DNA of 49,087 nucleotides from an uncultured Myxococcales bacterium. GTDB taxonomy: Bacteria; Myxococcota_A; UBA9042. The notes under the pieces were generated by a model. That model was not told the DNA's origin and did not search any database. It saw only the letters and a program-made list of their open reading frames with translations. The position numbers were made by a program, and so were the translations under genes. The DNA lies in NCBI GenBank assembly GCA_903919145.1, contig CAIXGW010000155.1:1-49087 (forward strand), read 5' to 3'. Shown piece by piece: positions 28,125 to 36,600 of the stretch (positions within the stretch are counted from its first letter, which is position 1; every line of letters begins with the position of its first letter).

Positions 28125-29453
28125 CTACGACCCCAGCAGGACCTCATCGGCGGCTTCGCGCAGGCGGGCGACGGCGAAATCGACGTGGCCGCTGTCGATG
28201 ATCAGCGGCGGAGTCAAGCGCAGCACGTCGCTGCCGGCCAGGCTGAGCAGCAACCCTTTGGCGCGGGCCGCCTCAATGACCGCCTTGGGATCGCCGCTGA
28301 CCTGCACCCCGCACATCAGGCCGCGGCCGCGCACTTCTTTGGTGTAGGGTCGGTCGCCGAAGGCGCTGTGCAGGCTCTGCAGCATGTAGTCGCCGACGCG
28401 GGCGCTGTTACCCACCAGGTCATCGCGGTCCATCACCGCCAGCACCACCCGGCCGACGTACATGGCCAGCGCATTGGCGCCAAAGGTGGTGGCGTGGGTG
28501 CCAGGCTGCAGCGCCGCAGTGACTTCTTGCTTGCCGACCAGCGCTCCGACCGGGATGCCGCCACCCAAGGCCTTGGCCAGCCAGATAAGGTCTGGAGCGA
28601 TGCCCTCTTGCTCAAACGCAAACAGCGAGCCGGTGCGGCCAAGGCCGGTCTGCACTTCGTCCAAGCACAGCAGCAAGCCGTTGTCGTCGCACAGCTTGCG
28701 CAGGTCGCGAAAGAACCCGGGCGGAGCGATGCGCACCCCGCCTTCGCCCTGCACGACCTCTATCATCACAGCGCCCACGGTCTCGTCGATGAGGGCGGCG
28801 ATGCTGGCCAGATCGCCGAATTCGCCATAGCGAAAGCCGGGAACCAGCGGCTCAAAGCCATCTTGGTACTTGGGCTGGGCCGTGGCGGTCATGGCGGCGT
28901 AGGTGCGGCCGTGAAAGCTGCCCTTGACCGTGATGATGCCCGGGCGGGCCTTGCCTAGGATGCGCGCATGGTAGCGCCGGGCGCACTTGACGGTGGCCTC
29001 TGTGCCTTCTGCGCCGGAATTGCAGAAGAACGCCTGGGCCTGCACGGTGGCACCCGTGGCGCGCAGGACGCCGGCGGCAAAACGCTGGCACAATTCCATG
29101 GCCAAGGGCGCCGCGTGTTCGTTGTGCCAGTAGTTGGATTGGTGGATCAGCCGGGCCGACTGCTCGGCCACGGCGGCAACCAAGTCGGGGTGGCCGTGGC
29201 CCAGGCCGTTGACGGCAACCCCCGCCGACATGTCCAGGTAGCGGCGGCCGTCTTGGGCGATGTTCCACGGCCCCTCTCCGCGGCTGAAAACGATCGGCGC
29301 ATTCTTGTAGTTGGGCGTCAGGTAGCGCGCCGCCTGGGCCAGGATCGCTGCAGTGGTGTAGGCAGGCAGGCTCAGGCCGGCTGTGCCGCCGGCGGGCAGC
29401 GCGCCGTCGGCCGAGGCAAGGGTGTCAGCAGGGCGGACGGGGGTCGAAGCCAT
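28125..29453 (-). CDS. argD: Class III PLP aminotransferase, acetylornithine aminotransferase type
   Basis: 442 residues from ATG 29453; the open frame to 30071 overlaps pilM and is disregarded. Class III signatures: DMSAGVAVNGLGHGHP, FCNSGAEGTEATVKCAR, VKGSFHGRTYAAM, EVVQGEGGV, and the PLP-phosphate/ring site LDEVQTGLGRTG (Asp265), with the Schiff-base lysine Lys294 in AKALGGGIPVG. This set fits ArgD (arginine synthesis) best. Ornithine or 4-aminobutyrate aminotransferases share it, so the exact substrate is less certain. The ribosome site is weak (GGGAA). It is divergent from pilM. Confidence 0.85.
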   Translation of the reverse strand: MASTPVRPADTLASADGALPAGGTAGLSLPAYTTAAILAQAARYLTPNYKNAPIVFSRGEGPWNIAQDGRRYLDMSAGVAVNGLGHGHPDLVAAVAEQSARLIHQSNYWHNEHAAPLAMELCQRFAAGVLRATGATVQAQAFFCNSGAEGTEATVKCARRYHARILGKARPGIITVKGSFHGRTYAAMTATAQPKYQDGFEPLVPGFRYGEFGDLASIAALIDETVGAVMIEVVQGEGGVRIAPPGFFRDLRKLCDDNGLLLCLDEVQTGLGRTGSLFAFEQEGIAPDLIWLAKALGGGIPVGALVGKQEVTAALQPGTHATTFGANALAMYVGRVVLAVMDRDDLVGNSARVGDYMLQSLHSAFGDRPYTKEVRGRGLMCGVQVSGDPKAVIEAARAKGLLLSLAGSDVLRLTPPLIIDSGHVDFAVARLREAADEVLLGS

Positions 29454-29724
29454 GGCGGTGCAGTTCCCAATGGCGCGGCGGGGGCGCCTTGGCGTAGCAT
29501 AGCGCCGCCGACCCAAGCCTGCCAGGATCGCTGCGGCGGAGCCGTCATCGGTTGGTCTGGCACCCCGGCGATGTGCTGGTTTCTTGACGGGGTTGCTTGC
29601 GCCTTCTAGCCTTGCCGGGTCAGCAGCTCGCGCACATTGGTGGTCGCGGCCTGCGCAAGTAGGGCGGACCCTGACAAAACAGGGTGCGTAGCCCGCCTGA
29701 CGACTGTGGGGGGCAGGGGCAACG

Positions 29725-30780
29725 ATGGCCAGCAAGCACGCGATCGGGCTCGATATCGGCACCTCGTCGATCAAGCTCGCCCACCTCAAGGAGACCTCCA
29801 AAGGCTTGCAACTGCTGGCCTTTGATACGGTCATGCTTCCGCCCGACACCATCAAGGACGGCGTCATCCTCAACGCGCCGGTGCTGGTGCAGCGGCTGAC
29901 CGAGCTCATCGCCGCCAACAAGGTGCGCGAGCGCAAGGTGGCCGTGGCGCTGTCTGGGCACTCCGTCATCATCAAGAAGATCGCCCTGCCAGAAATGACC
30001 CGCTCTGAGCTGGACGACCAGATCCAGTGGGAAGCTGAGCAGTACATCCCCTTTGACATCAAGGACGTCAATGTCGACTACCAGGTCGTCAACGAGCATG
30101 CCGGTCAAGGCCAGATGGACGTGCTGCTGGTCGCCGCCAAGAAGGCCGTGATCACCGAGCTGTTGGAAGTGGTCAGGGCGGCCAAGCTCGACCCGTGCGT
30201 CGTCGATGTCGATTGTTTTGCGCTCTATAACGCCTTTGAGACCAACTTTACGGTGCCGCAGCACGACACGATTGCCCTGGTCAACGTGGGGGCCTCGACG
30301 ATCAACATTAACGTGGTCAGCGGCGGCAATACGTCGTTTACCCGCGACATCACCATTGGCGGCAACCTGCTGACGGACGAAATTGCCAAGCAATTCGCTG
30401 TTCCGTGGGAAGAAGCCGAGCACATGAAGACCACCTCAGAGACTACGCTTTCGATGTCCGGCGTGCTTCGCGAAGTGCAGCGGATCTCGCAGCGGGTCTC
30501 TGAAGTGCTGATCAACGAGATCCAGCGGTCCTTGGACTTTTTTGCCGCCACCGCCATGCACGCCGAGATCAGCGCCATCTACCTGTGCGGCGGCGCTGCG
30601 CTGCAAGTGGGCCTGATTGAAGGCATTGAGCGGCGCCTGGGTACGACCGTGCGGGCTTTGAATCCTTTCAACAATATCGTGGTCGATCCCAAGAAGTTTG
30701 ACGCCCAGCTGCTGCAGCGAATGGCGCCAACCGCAGCGGTGGCCATGGGACTGGCGATGCGCCGGCCGGGAGATCGATAG
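29725..30780 (+). CDS. pilM: Type IV pilus assembly ATPase-like protein PilM
   Basis: 351 residues, cytoplasmic. Actin-like fold: the phosphate-1 loop GLDIGTSSIKLAHL is at the N-terminus, followed by PEMTRSELDDQIQWEAEQYIPF, typical of PilM, then LVNVGASTININVVSGG, TRDITIGGNLLTDEIA and AIYLCGGAALQVGL. PilM binds the N-terminal tail of PilN and couples the pilus motor to the alignment complex. A small hairpin (29668-29685, 6-bp arms) lies about 40 bases before the start. It is the first gene of pilMNOP; pilN begins at the very next base. Confidence 0.96.
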   Translation: MASKHAIGLDIGTSSIKLAHLKETSKGLQLLAFDTVMLPPDTIKDGVILNAPVLVQRLTELIAANKVRERKVAVALSGHSVIIKKIALPEMTRSELDDQIQWEAEQYIPFDIKDVNVDYQVVNEHAGQGQMDVLLVAAKKAVITELLEVVRAAKLDPCVVDVDCFALYNAFETNFTVPQHDTIALVNVGASTININVVSGGNTSFTRDITIGGNLLTDEIAKQFAVPWEEAEHMKTTSETTLSMSGVLREVQRISQRVSEVLINEIQRSLDFFAATAMHAEISAIYLCGGAALQVGLIEGIERRLGTTVRALNPFNNIVVDPKKFDAQLLQRMAPTAAVAMGLAMRRPGDR

Positions 30781-31905
30781 GTGCTTGCACTCATTCGCAT
30801 CAACCTGATCGGCCGGCCAAGCGGCAGCAAGAAGGGCGGGGCGCGGCGCGGTCTGCAACTGCCCGACGTGCCGAACGTGGGCCTGCTGTTGTTTGCACTG
30901 TTCCTGGTCATAGAGGGAGCCGTATTTTTCCAGTGGCAAGTCAACGCGACCGAGGAGGCCACGCGCGCCACCTCGCGCCTGGGGCTGCGGCGCAAAGAAA
31001 GTGCCGAACTGGAAAAAATCAAAACTGAAATCACCGCCACCACCGAAGAGGTCAAGAAGCTGGAGGCCCAGAAGCTCGTTTTTGACGTGCTGCTGGCCGA
31101 GCGCGCTGGCCCGGTCGGCGCCCTGCATTACCTGAGCTTTATGCTGCAGCCGCGCGCCGAGGCCGAGACGGCGGCCGACGAGCTCAAAGCCATGGAAGCC
31201 GCGGGCTGGCGGGTGGCCTGGGATGCGCGCAAAGCCTGGATCACCGGTTTTCGCGAGACAGACGGCGAAGTTACGCTGACCGGCGAAGCGCTGGGCCATG
31301 AAGATGTGGCCGAGGTACAGCGGCGGTTGGAGTCCAGTGCCTATTTCCGCGACCCCAAGCTGGTGTTCCAAGAGAAGAAGCGCGACGACAAGCTTGGTGT
31401 TTCCTATGTAGAATTCAGCATTCGCGCCACGCTGATCTACCTGGTAGAGCCGGCACGGCCAGAGCCGCCCGCCAAAGAAGGCGAAGGCGCAGCGGCGGCT
31501 GAGCCGGGGTCAGGCCCAGGCGCCGGTCTGGCAGGAGCCGCAACACCAGCAGAAGGCAGCGAAGTGATTGGTGTCAAGGCCGATGGCCCCGCCGCCGCAG
31601 TGGGCTCAGATGCCAGCGCAGGGGATGCCGCCAGCCCAGATGCCGCTGACGGCGATGCCAAGGACGGCGATGCCAAGGCGGTCGATGCCAAGGAAGCCGA
31701 CGGCGATGCCGACGCGGCGACCGAGCCAGATACGGCGGGCAAAGCTGAGCCGGATGCCAAGGCCGCCGCTCCAGCCAAAGAGGCTGCCGCGGACCCAGCA
31801 GCCAAAGCCGCACCGCCACCCGAGAAAGCGCCGCTGCCAAGTGCGCAGCCGTCTACCCCACCCCCGCCCGCTGAAGCAGCCGACAAGCTGCCGGCGGCCG
31901 AATAG
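30781..31905 (+). CDS. pilN: Type IV pilus inner-membrane protein PilN with long low-complexity tail
   Basis: 374 residues from a GTG directly after the pilM stop. The N-terminal RINLIGRP is the PilM-binding motif (INLLP-like). One membrane helix is at residues 33-52 (VGLLLFALFLVIEGAVFFQW), then a coiled coil (residues 55-100) and a ferredoxin-like periplasmic core to about residue 222. From there about 150 residues are almost entirely Ala, Pro, Asp, Lys, Glu and Gly, with DGDAK-type micro-repeats. Usual PilN proteins are about 200 residues and end after the core. The tail is therefore an unusual periplasmic extension. Confidence 0.93.
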   Translation: MLALIRINLIGRPSGSKKGGARRGLQLPDVPNVGLLLFALFLVIEGAVFFQWQVNATEEATRATSRLGLRRKESAELEKIKTEITATTEEVKKLEAQKLVFDVLLAERAGPVGALHYLSFMLQPRAEAETAADELKAMEAAGWRVAWDARKAWITGFRETDGEVTLTGEALGHEDVAEVQRRLESSAYFRDPKLVFQEKKRDDKLGVSYVEFSIRATLIYLVEPARPEPPAKEGEGAAAAEPGSGPGAGLAGAATPAEGSEVIGVKADGPAAAVGSDASAGDAASPDAADGDAKDGDAKAVDAKEADGDADAATEPDTAGKAEPDAKAAAPAKEAAADPAAKAAPPPEKAPLPSAQPSTPPPPAEAADKLPAAE

Positions 31906-31919
31906 CCCAGGAGGAGCGC

Positions 31920-32663
31920 ATGGAACAGTTCATGAAGCTGCCGCCGGCCCAGAAGGCGGCCGTTCTGGCGGGTGTTCTGGTGGTGATGGCGCTTGGCATG
32001 TACTTCTTGCTGGTCGACCCCGAGCTTGGCAAGGCTGAGCAGGCGCGCAATCAGCTCAAGCGTGTCGAGATGGACATCGCCAACCTCAAGCAAGAGGCGA
32101 GCCCAGAGCGGGTGGAAGAGCTGCGCAAGCAGAAGGACAATCTGGTTGAGAAAGACAAGGAAAATCGCAAGATGCTGCCGGCGGCCGAAGAGATTCCCGA
32201 TCTCATCGACGGAATGCAGCGCGACGCCCTGTCGGTCGGCCTGACGATCAAGCGCTTTGACCGCCTGCCCGAGGAAATTGAAGATCTCTACAATGCCGTG
32301 CCGATCCGCATGACGGTAGAGGGATCGCACCTTCAATTCCTACAGTTTTTGAGAATCTACGCGGCCGCGGACCGGCGGGTGATCAACCTGCGCGACATGA
32401 CGGTGGAGAGGGTGCCTCCTGACCCGGCTGCCCTCAAAGCCCAGATCGATGCGTCCAAGCCGCTGGACCAGCAAAAGCCTGCCGACGGCGCCCGGACGCC
32501 AGAGCAGCAGCTGCTGGAAGCGCTGGAGATGGCCGACGAGGGGCGCAAGAGCACCTTGGTTCGAGCGACCTTTGTGGCCTCCGCCTTTGTGTGGACGGGC
32601 AAGCCGGCCGAGTTCAAAGAAGGGCAGGCGCGGCGCGAGAAGGGCAAGAAGAAGAGGACATGA
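31920..32663 (+). CDS. pilO: Type IV pilus inner-membrane protein PilO
   Basis: 247 residues; AGGAG lies upstream of ATG 31920. A membrane helix is at about residues 14-33 (AAVLAGVLVVMALGMYFLLV), followed by a coiled coil (residues 35-85) and the PilO core with IPDLIDGMQRDA, IKRFDRLPEEI and IRMTVEGSHLQFLQFL. PilO heterodimerises with PilN and binds PilP. The stop overlaps the pilP start (ATGA), showing coupling. Confidence 0.95.
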   Translation: MEQFMKLPPAQKAAVLAGVLVVMALGMYFLLVDPELGKAEQARNQLKRVEMDIANLKQEASPERVEELRKQKDNLVEKDKENRKMLPAAEEIPDLIDGMQRDALSVGLTIKRFDRLPEEIEDLYNAVPIRMTVEGSHLQFLQFLRIYAAADRRVINLRDMTVERVPPDPAALKAQIDASKPLDQQKPADGARTPEQQLLEALEMADEGRKSTLVRATFVASAFVWTGKPAEFKEGQARREKGKKKRT

Positions 32664-33373
32664 TGAGCACACCGACCGCGATTTCAGGTGCGCCTGCGTC
32701 CTGCGCAGAAAGGCCGCTGGGGCTTGGCGGCGCCGCGTCGACCTGCGTGCGTCCCGCGGCGCTGCTGCTGGCGGCGGCTCTGCTAATGCTGCTGGCCGGT
32801 TGCGGCGGAGAAGGTGGCGGCGAGCCCAAGCAGATGGCTCCGCGGGGCCCCGAGCCGGCCGCTGCTGGCGCGGCCTCTGTGGTCGAGGATGGCAACTTCA
32901 TTGTGCTGGGAGAGAATCCCAAGTGGAAGCCGGTCCGCGAGCTGTTCCGCACCTACCAGCAGCGCGAGATCAATGGCGTGGCCAACATCACCTTGAACAA
33001 CATCGCCAGCTTCATTGAAAAGCCGATTATCCAGCAGACGGCGCCGGAAGAAGGCGCGGCGGGCGGCACCGATGAGCAGGCGCTGGACCTGCCCGATACC
33101 TGCGCCACCAAAGGCGATCTGGACAGCTACAAGCTCATCATCTTGCTAACCGGCATTCCTGAGCCCAAGGCCGTGTTCCTGGGCACCGATCAGAACCGCT
33201 GCGAAGTCGTGCGCGGCGATGCCATTGGCAACAAAGGCGCGCGCGTGGCCGCCATCACCCAGTACAAGGTGATCATTGACGTGCCGGGCGAAGAGAAGTC
33301 CATCGAAAGGTCATTGGTTCCGCCGCTCAAGGGGTTTGGCGAGGCCGATGAAGAGGCGAGCGATGTACCCTAG
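32660..33373 (+). CDS. pilP: Type IV pilus lipoprotein PilP
   Basis: 237 residues from ATG 32660, overlapping the pilO stop (a second ATG follows at 32663). A rather long N-terminus leads to a hydrophobic stretch and lipobox LLAGC at about residue 50, then a Gly/Pro linker. The PilP body has the unstructured segment that contacts PilN/PilO, and a C-terminal beta domain (SYKLIILLTGIPEPKAVFLG, GNKGARVAAITQYKVIIDV) that contacts the PilQ N0 domain. It ends the compact pilMNOP run. Confidence 0.9.
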   Translation: MMSTPTAISGAPASCAERPLGLGGAASTCVRPAALLLAAALLMLLAGCGGEGGGEPKQMAPRGPEPAAAGAASVVEDGNFIVLGENPKWKPVRELFRTYQQREINGVANITLNNIASFIEKPIIQQTAPEEGAAGGTDEQALDLPDTCATKGDLDSYKLIILLTGIPEPKAVFLGTDQNRCEVVRGDAIGNKGARVAAITQYKVIIDVPGEEKSIERSLVPPLKGFGEADEEASDVP

Positions 33374-33673
33374 TACCCCACAACCCAAGTTTGTTCCTGG
33401 TGCCACCAGGGTCTGGGCTTGGGGTACAGGATCAGACCAAGCACCGGTACCCAAGACCTGTGAACCAGTACCGGGCGCAAACCGGGGCGAATTGACGGTC
33501 TTGGGTTTGAAGTGGCGCTCAGCCCACGCCGTGGTCAGCCTGCCCGTTGCGCCGCTCCGCTGGAGAAGGTCGCCGCGGGCTGACAGTTTTTTGACAGGCC
33601 ACTGCCTGCCCCTATGCTCGGAAGTTGACGCCGTCGTTATCGACGCTGTCATGCGCTGTGAGGAGAAGAAGCG
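33374..33673 (+). other. Structured 300-bp gap between pilP and pilQ
   Basis: Several GTAC-centred inverted repeats cluster here. GTACCCCA (33373-33380) pairs with TGGGGTAC (33420-33427) around an inner CCTGGT/ACCAGG hairpin (33396-33410). CCGGTAC (33444-33450) pairs with GTACCGG (33468-33474). These could end pilMNOP transcription or form a regulatory leader. A promoter follows at 33591. No plausible small gene is seen. Confidence 0.55.
33591..33618 (+). promoter_or_regulatory. Sigma-70-type promoter of pilQ
   Basis: TTGACA at 33591-33596 (perfect -35), 16 bases, then TATGCT at 33613-33618 (4 of 6 matches to -10). TGACAG also occurs just before the -35, making a short direct repeat. The predicted start near 33625 leaves a leader of about 50 bases with GAGGAG eight bases before the pilQ ATG. 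Confidence 0.7.
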
Positions 33674-36600
33674 ATGAGGACCACCCAGAAGATGGCCAAG
33701 CGTCTGTTCCGGACGTCGGTAGCCGCGATCCTGTCGCTGACCACCGCGGCGCCTGCGCTGCCGGCCTTTGCTGCGCCGGGCAACCCGCAGTTGGCGGTCA
33801 ACGCGCTGGTAGCCGTGGACGTGCAGGAGGCGGCGCAGACCACCGTCATCACCGTGCGCGGTCAGGCGGCTCCGACCTTTACGACCTATCGGCTAGATAA
33901 GCCTTCGCGACTCTTCATTGAAGTGGCGGGAGCCGGCGTTGAGGGGCTGGATGCGCCGCGCTACGTCGGCAACGGCGTGGTCAGGCAAGTCGAGGTTGCG
34001 GCGACCAAGAAGGGCGGCGCGCCGATTGCCCGCATCACCGTGACGTTTGACGCCGATGCCCTCTACCACGTGCGAGCCGACGGCAACGCGGTGGTGGTGG
34101 TGGTCGATGGCACCGACCGCAAGCTCAGCCAGGCGCAAAGCGCTCAGGTGGCTGCCGCGGAGTCGGCCATTAAGACGGCGGCGGCGCGCGAGCAGCAGCT
34201 GGCCAGCGAATTGCGGGCCACCCGCAGCCGCGAGGAGCAGGCGGCCCAGGCTTCTAAGGTCGCCCAGGGCGAGCGCGATCGCTTGCGCGAAGAGCTGACG
34301 CGCGCCAAGAGCGACCTGCAGGCCCAGGACGCCCTGCGGGCCCAGCTGCAGCAGGCTGAGGCGACCGTTGCTCAGGCTGCCCAGCGCCTCAAGGACGAAC
34401 AGCTAAATGCCGACAAGCTGCGGTCTGAGCTCAACAAAGAGCGCGCCAGCCTGGCGGCGGTGGTGGCCCAGCGCCAGTCAGAAGAAGCGCGCGTAGAATT
34501 GCTGCGCCAGCAGATCGGCGAGCTGCAAAAGCAGCAAGCGGCCCAAGGGGCACGCGCTGACGGTTCGCGCGACGAGCGTCTGGCCGTTCTGCAAAAGGAA
34601 CTGGACAAGGCCCGCCTGCAGGCCGAAGCCCTGCGCGACGAGTCGCGGCGGGTGGCTGAGCAGCGCCGGCTGGCTCAGGCCGAAGAAGTGGCTCACCTCA
34701 AGAAGGTGCTGGCCGAAAAAGATCAGGAAGTTCAGCGCGCTCGCGCCGGATCCGACGCCCAGGCCAAAGACAGGCAGGCCCAGCTGGAAGCCGATCTGCA
34801 GCGCGCCCGTGCCCGCCTGATGGAGACCGAGAACGCCCAGGAACGCGCCAAGCGCGCCGACGGCGAGCGCGAGCTGGCCGAGCGCAAGTGGCAGCAGGCC
34901 GAGCTGCGCTGGGCCGAGGCCGAGCGCAAGCTGGCTGCCTCGCAGGCCCAGGTCGCCGGCCTCAAGCAAGAAAAAGCGGGCCTGGAGAAGGAAAAGGCCG
35001 GCCTGGAGAAGGAGAAGGCCGCAGCGGCTCTGCGCGCCGAGCAAGTGCAGCGGCTGCTGGGCGAGCGCGAGAGCGAATTGCAGAGCCTGCGCACTGCCCT
35101 TAAGGACCGCGAAGCCACGCTGGCGGCCGAGCTGGCTGAAGCCAAGGAACGCGAAGAGCAGGCCAAGCGCAGCGGTCAGCAAGCGGAATTGGCTGCCGCG
35201 CAGCAGGCCAAGGCAGAGATCGAGAAGAGGCAGTCGGCCCTGCAGCAGGAGCTGGCCGCCCGCGATGCACAGCTGACCCAGGCGCGCGTAGAGGCGCAAA
35301 AGAACGGCGAAGCCCGGCGCCAGGCCGAGGCCGAGGCCGACAAGCTCAAGTCCACGCTGGCCGACCGCGAGGCCGCGCTGACCGCGCTGCAGCAGGGCAA
35401 AGACGCGTCGCAGCAGCAAATCGCCAAGGCCCAGGCTGAAGTGGCGGCTGCGCGTCAGCAGCTGCAGGCCCAGGTGGGCGAGCGCGACCGCCAGCTGGCC
35501 GCCATGGAGCAAAAGCTGCAGGGGCAGCTGGCCGATGTGCGCGGCGAGCTGAGCCGTTCGCAAGCCCAGGTGGCCGGCCTGCGCCAGGAAAAGGCCGGGC
35601 TGGAGCAGGAAAAGCAGGCACTGCAGCGCGAGAAAGTCGCGGCCTCGGCCCGCGCCGAGCAGGTTCAGCGGTTGCTGGGCGAGCGAGAGACTGAGCTGCA
35701 GAGCCTGCGGGCGGCGCTCAAGGGGCGAGAAGCCTCGCTGGCCGGCGAGCTTTCCGCCGCCAAGCAGCGCGAAGAGCAGGCCAGGCGCGAAGGCAAGCAG
35801 GCCGAGATGGCCGCCGCCCAGCGGGCCCAGCAAGAGATTGAGCAGCGCCAGACCGTCCTGCAGAAGGAAGTGCGCTCGCGCGAACAAGAGCTGCAGCTGG
35901 CCCGCAGCGAAGCGCAGAAGAATGCCCAAGCGCGGCGGCAGGCCGAGGCGGACGCTGAGCAGCTGCGGGCGTCGCTGGCTCAGCGCGAAGCAGCGCTGGC
36001 GGCTCTGCAGCAGGGCAAGGCGGCTTCGCAGCAGCAGATCAGCAAGGCGCAGGCTGAAGTGGCGGCGGCGCGGCAGCAGCTGCAGGCGCAAGTTGGCGAG
36101 CGCGATCGGCAGCTGGCGGCGCTGGAGCAGCGTCTGCAAGGGCAGCTGGCCGATGTCCGCGGCGAGCTGAACCGGGCCCAGGCGTTGGTCGCTGGGCTGC
36201 AACAGGAAAAAGCTGGCTTGCAGCAAGAGAAGGCCAGTTTGGAGCGCGAAAAGGCCGCGGCCTCAGCCCGCGCCGAGCAGGTCCAGCGGCTGTTGGGCGA
36301 GCGCGAGACCGAGCTGCAGAGCTTGCGCGTGGCCCTAAAGACCCGCGAAGAAGCCCTGGCCGGCGAGTTGGCGGAGGCCAAGCAGCGCGAAGAGCAGGCC
36401 AAGCGCAGCGGCAAGCAGGCTGAAGTAGCGGCGGCGCAGGCGGCCCAGTCAGAGATCGAGCGGCGGCAGAGCGTGCTGCAAAAGGAAGTCGCCGTCCGCG
36501 ACGGGCAGCTCCAGCAGGCCCGCGTTGAGGCTGAGAAAAACGCCACGGCTCGTCGCCAGGCAGAGGTGCAGGCCGAGCAGCTCAAGGCTACCCTGGCCCA

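Noticed and set aside
33276..33677. Possible small gene in the pilP-pilQ gap
   Set aside because: Overlaps pilP, lacks a ribosome site and has incoherent sequence; the gap looks regulatory.
34478..36226. Long minus-strand open frame (582 codons) opposite pilQ, and another at 36644-37882
   Set aside because: Leu/Gln/Ala/Arg-rich shadow of the biased coiled-coil codons; no start signals, and the pilQ strand has clear domains on both sides.
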